Shown: one piece after another, positions 53,660 through 63,454 of the stretch
Position numbering within the stretch: position 1 is the first letter of the stretch
How the letters are laid out: each line of letters starts with the position of its first letter
Assembly (NCBI RefSeq): GCF_009017415.1
Contig: NC_092405.1
Location: forward strand, 1,550,001 to 1,614,000
Source of the DNA: Aspergillus flavus
Lineage: Eukaryota > Ascomycota > Eurotiomycetes > Eurotiales > Aspergillaceae
Length of the DNA: 64,000 nucleotides
Direction: 5' to 3'
Program-made: the position numbers and the translations under genes
Notes under the pieces: model-generated
What the model was told of the DNA's origin: nothing
The model's database searches: none
Seen by the model: the letters and a program-made list of their open reading frames with translations, nothing else

Positions 53660-54345
53660 CAAGGCTCACACCTCTGGCTCGACGCAGAGCAACAGGCGCT
53701 CCAGCCTGGACTGGATGAATAGGCCATCGAGATGATGCGCACGCATAATTGATCGGGGACGCCGGTAGCCTACAATACAATCCAAGGCTATCTCAAGGGG
53801 TCGAAGGCGAATGTCGACAATCATATCAAGTCGGCAGCGCAAAAGGGGTCGCTAGGGATCAAGCTGGTGCGCGGAGCGTATATTGAGCATGATTCACAAC
53901 ACCAAGGAAGAAACAGACATTTCGTATGGCATGATTGCAGACATGTTGCTTCGTCGACGACACCAGCTAAAGCTGAGAATCTGCAGTTTCCAGCTGCAGC
54001 TCTTTTCCTTGCCACCCACAATGCGGCTAGCAAGGCGAAGGTTATCACTACGCACCAGGAACGTTTACTCAAAAGATAGCCTACGGTTACACTCGAGTGT
54101 GGACAGATTCAAGGCATGGTGGATGAACTGAGCTGTGAGCTGTTGCACAGGTATGAGCATGCCCTAGATCAGTCGTCTGCTGCAACAGCGTCTCTTCCAA
54201 AGACTTTCAAGTGTTTGACGTGGGGATCTATGGCTGAGTGCATGGGATATCTACACCGGGGGCAATTGAAAACCGAGGGGCTGTGCAGCGAACGCAGCAT
54301 GTGGTGGCTGCTATACGGGAAGAGCTGTGACGGAGACTCTTCGAG
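53660..54345 (+). pseudogene. Proline dehydrogenase (proline oxidase) remnant
   Basis: Several frames on the plus strand together give a recognisable C-terminal half of proline dehydrogenase. In frame 2 the DAEQQALQPGLDE segment is interrupted by TAG at 53720-53722 and TGA at 53750-53752. The frame then reads YNTIQGYLKGSKANV and LGIKLVRGAY, the PRODH barrel core. A frameshift near 53890 leads to MIHNTKEETD, with further shifts before LATHNAASKA, GQIQGMVDELSCELL and CLTWGSMAECMGYLHR. A last shift near 54262 leads to AIENRGAVQRTQH. No N-terminal half was found. It is clearly broken, lies directly downstream of P5C dehydrogenase in the same orientation, and marks a formerly linked proline pathway pair. 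Both stops are consistent with single transitions. Confidence 0.85.
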
Positions 54346-54704
54346 TGAGTGAGTCGACTACGAATTGGTACAGCATGATAGTATTCTACGACCAGAATTA
54401 AACATTTAGTAGTTTTTAATAGGCATTAGCCATAGTCGTAGTGAAGCTTGAGCCTCAATAGTTGTCATACGCGTGGAAGCTTTTAGGGTACTCCAGGTCA
54501 CGCACCTTATTTCCCGATCAGGATAACCACATACAATGACGTCATAATGTAAGGTAAAGGCCAATAACCAATGAGAGAAAGATCTGATAAGGCAGCCCCG
54601 CACTTCAACTCCGATAGTGTACAAAAGTCGGACACTGATCCCGGTCGTTACTTTTGATGCCATCGCCACTTCGTCCTCACAATACATCGGCGCCTGCATC
54701 CGAA
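54346..54704. other. Promoter of zinc-cluster gene
   Basis: 359 nt between the proline oxidase remnant and the next ATG. No gene seen; it contains TGACGTCA-like sequence at 54538-54545. Confidence 0.45.
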
Positions 54705-57310
54705 ATGCCTCCAACCGAACGACCGAAGAAAAAGAGTCTTCGAGCGTGAGCACAAGTTCCTCACCCCATGTGTAGAGATGGTAGATGAATAACTAGATAC
54801 TCGTGTTAGATGTGAACGGTGTCGGTCGATGAAGGTGAAGTGTTCGGGATCGCATCCCTGTTCACGATGTACTCGCAGTAATCGATCCTGTCACTTTCCA
54901 GTGGAGGAGGTTAGGGTCTCCGTTAGCGAACGGTGAGAGGATGCATCATGTCAGTAGAATCGTCGCACTAATATGCGCCATCCTTCAATTCCAGGTATCT
55001 GAGAGAGTTGGAGGAGCAGGTTACGAGGAGTGCAGCTTCCGGGCGGTATGCGGTCTCTGCAAGGGCGGGGCATCATGTCCAGCCTCCCTTGATGGGAAGT
55101 GAAGCTGTGGGGTTTTCCCCGACTCCCAGTGCAACGCCATACCTGCCGCCGGATGACCAGCAAACAGCTGGATGGCAGACAGCGGCCGACGGTAAGCGGA
55201 TTTTGTTCTGCGTTACCCAACATGCCGTCATTCTTCTTATAGAACTCCACCTGGGCCTGGAGAGCTAACTCGTTTGATAGACTCTCCTATACGTAATCCT
55301 GGCAGAAGGGTTGACACTGACGAGAGGCAAGAATACCATGACTCGGAATTTTCAAAGAATCCACTGGTAGACAAAGAGGAATGGACCTTTGCTGCAACTC
55401 CAGACGGTCGATATTGTGAGATCCTTAACCCCATTCTCGCTTGGAATACAGCTGATGTAAACAAAAAAGGGTATATGGGTCCGTCATCCTCATGGTCTTT
55501 CTGTCGTCGCGTCCTGGCGCTGTTAGGAAAGCGAGTTCCTGAATCGAACTCTCCACCAGATCCATGGCATCTGGATGGCATGGCATTCAAGCTACAATGG
55601 AAGCAAGTATCTCTAGAAGAATCGCCGGATGTCACCAATCTACCGCCCCTAGACTATGCGCTTTTTCTTTACAATGCTGCCAAGTACTATCTTGCTTCTT
55701 TATCTTTCCTGATTGATGAGACGCTATACCTTCAAGAGTTACACGAATTCTACCGGGATCCAGCAGCGAAGGCTGCATCACGTAGGTCTTGGTTCGCCCA
55801 GTATCTACTTGTGCTTGCCTTTGGAAAAGCCAGTATAACTCAAAGGAATCCATCTGGGTCTCCTGCTGGCCACCAGTATGCATCAAGGGCGATGGCTCTA
55901 TTGCCAGATCTATCCGGCATACACGAGGACCCTTTGACATCGATTCAAGCTTTAAGCCTAGCGGCATTGTACTTTCAGTCGATTGACATGAGAAAAGCAG
56001 CATTTCAGCATGTAAGTAACTGAGTTGGCTGGTGCAAAAGATGTACCGCTTATATCTCCATTACCAATTAGATCGGACAGGCTCTACGTTGTTGTATCAT
56101 CGAAGGTATACACAGACATGTGCCCGAGGAATTAGGCGGACTAGAACTTTCTCAGCGCTGTCGGACTGTCTTTTGGGTAGTATACATGCTGGATCGAGAG
56201 TTCTCTGCGTTGATGGGAGGACCAAACTCAATTCGCGATGAGGATATCACAGTCAGATTACCAGCAGAGGTGGCGTCAACCGTAGAAAATACCGATCTGA
56301 CATTGCATGTTCGGCTCGCGCGCCTCATGGCGCAAATATTGACAAGTGAGTCCAATTGACAGTCAGCTAATGCGAGGCTCCATAACTGACTAACGCAAAT
56401 GAGATAGCGGTATATGGGGTGGACAGTGCATCTAAAGGAGCTTTGATCAGAGATATTCAATCTATTCTTCATGCACTAGCTGATCTCTCTCACGATATCA
56501 CGGAATTTCTGGATAACAGTTTCCATGGCATGGTTGGCCGAGGCTCAAAGATGGCAGTTAGACTGATGCTAGCCCAACACCATGTAAGTGTACCTTGGAT
56601 AACTCGTGCGTTGTTGCCGATACTAAACAATTCCAAGTGTGTTGTTCTTACAACACGGCCTTTGGTTATGTGTGCTCTAAATATGCATATAGACAGTGCA
56701 GAGAGGCAGCCGTCGCAAAGCATTTGCCTGTCGTCGCCCGTGGCATCCCTCTTGCAATGCTGCGCTGATTCTGCCCAGACCATCCTTCAAACACTTTGTT
56801 CGTTAGCTGATGATGACTTGATGGGTACGAACAATCATTTCCTCTTGTTCCACAACGCCGGCTCTAACATCTACTGCGCCAGATGCATTTTTACCGTTTC
56901 AAGTCGAGCACGCTTCTTCAGCTGCCCTTGTTCTGTACTTGATTCGCTCAATCGCACCCTCACTTATTACGAACGAGTCCTGGTGTGATAACCTCGACTG
57001 CGTTATCGAAAAGCTCATCGCGAAGGGCAACATAGCAGCACCGCTCCGGAAATTGGAACTGAAGCACCTGGACCTTATGTTGACTCCCTTAACGCCGAGA
57101 TCCGCGAACCGCACAATGCCTTCAATAACCTCGGACGATATCCAAGGTAACAATGATGATACATATGCGCTAGATCAAGTGGATATAGGAGATGAAGTTG
57201 AATGGGATCTGTTGGCGCTCAACCATTCTGTAAGCCTTCCACCAAGGGAGCTGCTCGATTTAGCAGACCAACTGGACGTGGATAGTATCATGCACTCTAT
57301 GGAAGCTTGA
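54705..57310 (+). CDS. Zn2Cys6 fungal-specific transcription factor
   Basis: Eight exons: 54705-54745, 54810-54932, 54995-55191, 55281-56011, 56072-56345, 56408-56583, 56638-56824, 56883-57310 (718 aa). After the basic start MPPTERPKKKSLRA comes a complete binuclear zinc cluster, CERCRSMKVKCSGSHPCSRC then TRSNRSC (spacing C2C6C5C2C6C), followed by a short linker and a coiled YLRELEEQV dimer region. The middle is the fungal_trans domain, with IGQALRCCIIEG, LGGLELSQRCRTVFWVVYML and SALMGGPNSIRDEDITV. The C-terminus is acidic and could activate. Intron 6 (56584-56637) is 54 nt, a multiple of three without stops. It lies next to proline-pathway genes, but I have no sequence evidence that it is PrnA. 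Confidence 0.88.
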
Positions 57311-57498
57311 TCAACGAGCTTTACGACTTACATAAGGAGTATATCTCCATGATTTATGAAACCAGGAAGAAATGACAACCCCTCATATCAAGTCCTCCAA
57401 CTTGCCTGGCTTGCAGTTCGACAGGGAGCCACTGTTGCTATATGGCGGAAATGTCCAGTGCGAAAAGAAAGATAAAGAGCACTTGACAAGTAGAGTAA

Positions 57499-58175
57499 TT
57501 ACACAACAGCAATGAAATCCACCTGAATATTTACTCCAGCAGGCAACTTGGATACTTCCACCAAAGACCGTGCCGGACGGTGCGGAAACGCAGGATCATA
57601 CACAGAAGCAAAGTCAGACATGATACTGGAATCTTTAACATAGACCTACAGCGCCTCAAGTGGTTAACATGATAACAGTGAAGATAATAAAAGAATATTG
57701 AAGCCTTTGCATACTCAAAGGGTACTTACAACCACCTTGAAAACCCGGTCCAGTCCGGAGCCGGCCTCTTTAAGAATAGCCTTCGTATTCTGGATGATAG
57801 CTTTGGTCTTTTGGACGGTCGAGCCCTTAATTAAATTACCTTGGGCGTCCGCTGGAATCTGACCGGAGAGCCAGACGTGGCCGCCGGCTTTGATTGTTTG
57901 GGACTGTATTTCATAATATTGTCGGCGATGTGCTTAGGGGCCAACTCTGGGGCAACATACGTAGTGTGCGAAAGCTAGACAGTAGTTAGCTAATACCCTG
58001 AGTGGGTTCAGGAGGAATTCTCACGAGCATATGCTCGATTGGTCTGCACGCTTGTAACTGGGGTAAATATGGGTGCGGTGGTGGATATGGATCGATTCCC
58101 AAGGGCTGGGCTCGGAATAGAGTAGAAGAGATGGTTGAGGGAAGATATACTGCGAATAGCACGCGGGGAGAACAT
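57499..58175 (-). CDS. Mitochondrial RidA/YjgF family enamine-imine deaminase (Mmf1 type)
   Basis: Exons are 58175-58025, 57974-57961 (14 nt), 57903-57730 and 57645-57499 (161 aa). The first ~50 residues (MFSPRAIRSISSLNHLFYS...) are a mitochondrial presequence. The 14-nt exon supplies PFAHY, which joins SQTIKAGG in frame to make the standard RidA start. VWLSGQIPAD, LDRVFKVVVYVKD and the signature HRPARSLVEVSKLPAGVNIQVD follow, with the catalytic Arg in PARS. RidA proteins hydrolyse reactive enamines/imines released by PLP enzymes and protect mitochondrial amino-acid metabolism (yeast Mmf1). If the 14-nt exon is missed, the gene appears broken. Stop is TAA at 57499-57501. Confidence 0.88.
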
Positions 58176-58574
58176 GTTTTGACGAGATAAAAGAGTGCCG
58201 AAAGGAAGACGATAATATAGGCAGGCTATACGAATGGGCTTTGGAGGACCGGACTTTCTATAGAGTGATCGGGATTGGATACCGGTCAGTCGGAGGGCAT
58301 CTCCGACGTAATCTCATTTTAACTGCACCTTAGACCTTAGACGCCACTATTTCTAATCGCAACCCATGTACTCCGTAATACATTCTAAAACCGGACTTCA
58401 CGATTAAAATGATACGATTAAGAACCCTTGGACTCTTCCTGTCCACATAGTAAGCCTCTAGCCATAAGATCTCTGCCCAAAGAACCAAGTCACAACTAAC
58501 ACAAAACCAGCACCACACCCCCTCGCACAGCTCTCAAGTACCAACCACCGAGGGACCTCCGCCAAAGTTCCTCA
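58176..58574. other. Divergent promoter region
   Basis: 399 nt between RidA and the flavin-reductase-like gene. No gene or clear element. Confidence 0.5.
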
Positions 58575-59481
58575 ATGGCAGCAACAGCAACAGCAACAGC
58601 AGAAGCAAGCGAGAGCTCCACCGCCCAACAAAACTACAAAATAGTCCAAGACATCGGCAACTTCGCTGAGACAGAAGCCCAACGTCCCGACTTCGACCAC
58701 GCCAAGCCCATCGAAACCACCAAATCCCCGTACCCAACCTGGGACTACGGGCAAGGGGTACCCGACCACGGCGCCAGTCAATCGCAAGAGCACCACGAAG
58801 TAGACCCCTACGCACCAGACCGACCCTCAGTGAATAACTACCGACTCCTCGTCTCGGCCATCGCGCCCCGACCCGTCGGATTCCTCAGCACCGTAAACTC
58901 CAAGGGCCAAAAGAATCTCTCCCCCTTCAGCTACTTCCAAGTCATCGACCATGACCCCCCGATGTTCATCGTCGGGTTCTCATCCCGTCCGGGCCGAGTC
59001 AAAGACACGTACCGCAATCTCAAGGAAACGGGCGAGTGTGTGATCAACACGGTGTCCGAGAACATGATCGAAGCGGTCAATGCGACCTCGATTGATGCGC
59101 CGTATGGGGTTTCGGAATGGGCTGTTTCGGGTCTGCACGAGGCGCCTTCGACGACTGTTAAGCCGTCCCGAGTTAAGGAGTCGGTGTTCAGTGTCGAGGG
59201 CAAGGTCATTGATATTAAGGAGTTTGCGGATCATCAGCGGCCGGGGATGAGTATTGCTGCTACGGTGTTGATTAAGGCTACGAGGTTTTGGGTGAAGGAG
59301 GGGGGCTGCGGATGCGGATTTTAGTCATATTGATCTGGATCAGTTGAGGCCTGTGGGGCAGTTGGGGGGTGTTTCTTATGGACGGGTGGTGTCGACTTTT
59401 GAACGGCCGGGGACGAAGTGGAGCAGTGAGGTGGTGAAGAGTGAGTTGTTGGCTCGGTTGGAGGAGAAGGGGGAGAATTAA
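58575..59481 (+). CDS. Flavin-reductase-like FMN-binding protein, with apparent +1 frameshift
   Basis: The first frame runs from ATG 58575 to TAG at 59322-59324. The natural C-terminus (AADADFSHIDLDQLRPVG... to ARLEEKGEN, TAA 59479-59481) continues in the next frame. The switch falls at a G6 run (59300-59305); five G would restore one reading frame of about 301 residues. The flavin reductase-like split barrel is clear: YRLLVSAIAPRPVGFLSTV, NLSPFSYFQVIDHDPPMFIV, NLKETGECVINTV and the HIDLDQLRPVGQLGGVSYGR tail. Members bind FMN and many act as small oxidoreductases. The frameshift may be a homopolymer sequencing error or a true loss. The N-terminal ~80 residues are Ala/Ser/Thr-rich. Confidence 0.8.
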
Positions 59482-59887
59482 TAGATTTTGTTTGTGGATG
59501 GATGGTTTTGTATATATGGTATTGAGTGGGGTTTTCTTTAGACAGAGGATTTGGATGCTGGTGTGCTTTTATAGAGCATGTTTAGATACAAACATTATTT
59601 AAAACTACCTTGTATCTCACTCAAAGATAGTTCAACAGATTCTTGCGACTTGGTAGACTTGTGCAGCCCCAGAAGCCAGAGATATTCCCAATGTCAACTA
59701 TCCGCGACTCTAAATGCTCTAGGTCTCAAGTACAACATAGCTTAGCCATGATAACATATACTCACATTTTGAATACCATAGTCTACTCATCAGATCCCAG
59801 AATACAACACAACAATCCAAGTACTCCTTTGAGAACCATAACATCGCAAACACTTCCAAACAAACCCTCTCCCGCCCCGATAAATAC
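59482..59887. other. Convergent 3' spacer
   Basis: 406 nt between convergent genes. I see nothing in it. Confidence 0.5.
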
Positions 59888-60588
59888 TCAAGAAACCGGC
59901 TCCCTCACAGCAGGAACATACTAACCAACCCGAGACATCAACACTAAACCCACCAACAACTCCACCCCGAAAGGTCACGGGGAGGGCACACTTACAGGCC
60001 AAATCTGCACTTTCTCCAAGTCCCAAACCCCACTAGTAGCGTAGACATCCTTTTCAATGATCCCACGCACCTCTTCTTCGTTCTCGGCAGTGTATACAAC
60101 CATACTACCTTTGATTTTGGCATCATCGGTTTCTGTGGAGTGAGTTTCCAGGATTGCGCCTGTTTTGTTGTAGACATATCAGTGAGCTCTCATTAATGTT
60201 ACTGCAGGGTTGCGATATATCTAGCAAATGGTGATATCGTCATAGGAATACAAGATAGATAGCACTTACCCCCATCAACTAGTTCCCCAGCTGCTATTAG
60301 TGTTTTTATTCCTTCGTATTATGCACTGGTATCAGAATCGTGAGTACTTTGTTTACTCAAGAATTGAACTTGTGGACAAAAGATTGGGGGAATAAGGACA
60401 GTAGAACCTCACCCTTTCGCCTGCTTTCTAAGCCCCAGAATATCGGGTTTGTCGGGAATGATGCATCGGAATTCGTTCTTCTGAATCATCGCCTCCGATG
60501 AGAGGATCCTTGTGCCGATGGCGGGCTTTTCAGGGATGAGGTGGGAGGATGCCCTACTGGTGAGTCTGGGGGCTAGGCGGGTGAACAT
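59888..60588 (-). pseudogene. YCII-domain gene with in-frame stop in middle exon
   Basis: Four exons fit by phase: 60588-60413, 60325-60270, 60159-59996 and 59920-59888. The start MFTRLAPRLTSRASS suggests a mitochondrial presequence. KNEFRCIIPDKPDILGLRKQ, then EGIKTLIAAGELVDGGAILE, KIKGSMVVYTAENEEEVRGI and WDLEKVQIWP match the YCII-related (dimeric ferredoxin-like) fold. The 56-nt exon 2 has correct phases on both sides but contains TAA at 60319-60321, four bases after the acceptor. No alternative acceptor keeps the conserved EGIK motif in frame. It is therefore either a recent nonsense allele or a base error. YCII proteins are small enzymes of uncertain role. If intact it would code about 142 residues. 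Confidence 0.65.
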
Positions 60589-61380
60589 TTGGTATAGTGT
60601 ATATGATTGTGATTCTAGGTAGGTAAGAGGTTTTGTATCGTCTTTTGTTCAACTTCCCAGAGGAGACTTGAGGGGTCTGTTACGTATTATTATTATGGTT
60701 TATGTTAAATGAGTCGGTGTTTGATTCCGATGGTTGTATTTCACTCGGACAGCGAGCCCCGATAGCTAAGGGAGAACTTAGGGTTACGTATAAGCTTGGT
60801 TTCGTTTGATTCGGATTGCTGTCGGTGCTCCAAACGACTATAACCGCGTAAAATCGGGAATGACTAGTTGCGTGTACTAGAAAATCGCCGCGGCGATCGA
60901 TCTTCATAGATCTAGTGGGCTAGGCTCCACATATTTCGCAGCATACTAGCATAGATGTGTTTAAGCGAGACGCTGAGCAGTGGGTCGCCCAGATCGCGCA
61001 ATGATGTTCCGCTCTCAATTTCGATTGAAGTACAGAAAGAAAGGCATATATTTTTGCGTGCAAAGCAATACAAGCGGCGACTCCCCGGACCTTAAACTCA
61101 CGGGAGGGAATTTGTCGACTGGTCAAGCTGAAGGGGGCGGAGTAGAGATTGGTCAAAGTTAAATTAATAAAGCTACGCAGCTACAAGTTGGTCAAACTTG
61201 AGCGCGGCGGCCTCTGTTCTATTTAGTGTATCGAAGTGGTGACGTTCTTCTATGTACATATATGTACGTCCTCGTGGGTATAAATATCCCGTCCTCTCCC
61301 CTAGTCTCTCCACGTTCATTCTTTTTTATCACGCACACTTCTCCAATCTTGTCAGAGATCCTTCAAAAGCTAGGACAAAG
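60589..61380. other. Divergent spacer
   Basis: 792 nt with no gene seen. A TTATTATTATGG stretch is at about 60688. Confidence 0.5.
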
Positions 61381-62589
61381 ATGGGTATCCTCGAAGAGAT
61401 TTATGAAGGGACGCTCGATCTGAGTGTCCCTCCCGAGCAGCTTGCGTTAGATCACGAGGTAAGCAGAGCGAGGCACTAGATTGTCTACGTGTTGACCCCA
61501 TCTAGCAGGTGGATCTTGTGCCTTGTTTACCTGAAAAGTCATACCGAGGTTCATGGCACTAAATTGGAGAACAAGGGCTGTCGGTTGGCCTTATCTTGCA
61601 GCAGATGCAGGAATTAACGGCAATTGATAATCTCGACTTTCCCGAGCTTATAGCTGCACTTCACGAGGCAGGCATGACGCTAGGCGGGATGGACGAGACA
61701 ATAGTAGGAAAAATAGATACGGTTATATCCGTTCGCTTTGATCCTTCAGATGATGCGCTTGTAGACCAAGTAAGTCACCGTCTTATTATTGCAAATGACA
61801 ATATTAATTCCTCGAAGATTTCTCAATGGGTATCGAAATCTGTGTGGCCACCAATACTCGGTCGATTCAAACTTGACCGACCTGAATTTATACGTCAACT
61901 AGTCGAGAGAATAGGCGCATCACTCGATCGTGATCACCCAACAATAAGGGTATCCTTTTGTTTCCTCAATATGATTGATTTTGCCTCTACCGACTCGGAG
62001 TTCTCGGAGGGTCTCGTCCCGGGTCTCTTCCTGGGTCCTACAGTAAGTTATCTAATTATTTATTCTTCGCGTGCAATAGTATAGGACTGATTAGAATGTA
62101 AAGATCTATGTTCTCGAAATATTAGGCAGACGTGGGACGAATAAAAAGAAATTATGGATCAGTAAGTGTTTCTTCCTCTATATTAGTTTTACAGAGACCC
62201 TCAATATGCTAATCCATAACTCGTTAATTTTAGATTGTCGTTTTCACACATGCCGTGCGACAGTCGACGATAACAGCGAAGAGAGAAAAGTTCATAAGCT
62301 TCTTAGCAGATTCTTTAAGGAGCATGGCCCCGCGGCCGGTATTGATTTGAACCCTATCATAGAGCAACTATCTATATGAGGCATTATTTCTAAGGTTATT
62401 CTAGTTCATATGAATGCCTAGGTCCTCGCATCTATGTTCCCAGCTCACTCTATGATCGGTCTTGGTCAGATCTGCCGGATCACACCTTACATAGCCTACG
62501 CTGTGACAACTCTCCAAACCGTTCGCCTGAGCCAGCCAGAGACCAATATACCTCCCGGATTATTGCGTCAAGAGAAAGGCCAAAGCTAG
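61381..62589 (+). CDS. Hypothetical protein, six exons, all introns in phase 0
   Basis: I do not recognise this gene. A consistent model is 61381-61458, 61602-61769, 61818-62042, 62126-62161, 62234-62338 and 62422-62589, giving 259 aa from MGILEEIYEGTLDLSVPPEQ to LLRQEKGQS. Every intron is GT-AG and phase 0, and the reading frame closes at TAG. The N-terminal half is acidic and helical; the middle has SVWPPILGRFKLDRPEF; the last exon contains a weakly hydrophobic stretch (GLGQICRITPYIAYAVTTL). The 48-nt intron 61770-61817 is in frame and stop-free, so an isoform 16 residues longer is possible. The model is by eye and could be wrong at the 3' end, where an in-frame stop at 62348-62350 would end translation if intron 5 were retained. 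Confidence 0.45.
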
Positions 62590-63454
62590 CAAGTGCTCAT
62601 TTTATCGAAGTATTAACTACAAATACTCCTCGGGGTAAGGCTATAGCAAGGCCATATTTTAATGGTCACCAGATACCGCTGAGATCTAGTATCATATAGC
62701 ATGATTCCAGCAATACCTTGCGTTCGTAATGACCCTAATGGTCTACCTTCAATTCATAGAGTTCGAAACAAACATAGTGTACAACTAATGTCTTCATCTT
62801 CTGCGCCTGCCGTAGTTTTTTCCTAGGCCTCAGTGAGTTAGGTCAGCCCTGCTGCATGGATGGGCTCAGCAGGTTGGTTTTGTGCATGGACTCGGTAATG
62901 TACTAATTGCTGCTCCAATCAATGGCAATCATCTATAACTGTGCCAGTTTTGGTGACTAGTTACGTGTACTATTACTATCAATGACAGGAGTGCTATTGC
63001 TGTGAATTTCCAGTGTAAGCTCTTCTGAAACCCTTGTAGATGCATCCATGTTGTATTTATTGATGCTCGTGAGGCTCTTGAATGGTTTACTAAGATATTG
63101 TACCCGCAGTGAATCTAGATTAAGGTGCTTATCGAATCTAGAGAACTTTTATATAAAACCGCGGTCAAAGCATTTAAGCAATGCATTATGTGTAGAATAG
63201 GCCGAAGCCCGGCAAGTCGTGAAACGTTTCATGGACGAAGAATATGTACTGTACAAACTGACATCTACCATGCACGATATTGCCAGGAGAAAAATCAGAA
63301 ATAGAACTGAAAAATTAGAGTACATCCGAACCGAAACTCGCGCTCAGTCAACAACAATAAAGTTCATATATAATAAATGATAATCGAGAAGCAGCGAGAA
63401 AATAGTCGCTGCAGCAGGTTATACCCACATTTAGAATGAGGACTGTCATTTGAC
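62590..63454. other. Convergent AT-rich spacer
   Basis: 865 nt between convergent stops. No gene, repeat or RNA recognised. Confidence 0.5.

Noticed and set aside
54705..57310. Naming the zinc-cluster factor PrnA because of the nearby proline genes
   Set aside because: Position alone is weak evidence, and I see no PrnA-specific sequence feature that I can vouch for.
57904..57960. Reading the RidA gene as frameshifted, using the frame HTTYVAPELAPKHIADN
   Set aside because: The segment is a standard 57-nt intron (GTATGT...CTAAG...ACAG); splicing it out joins PFAHY to SQTIKAGG in frame.
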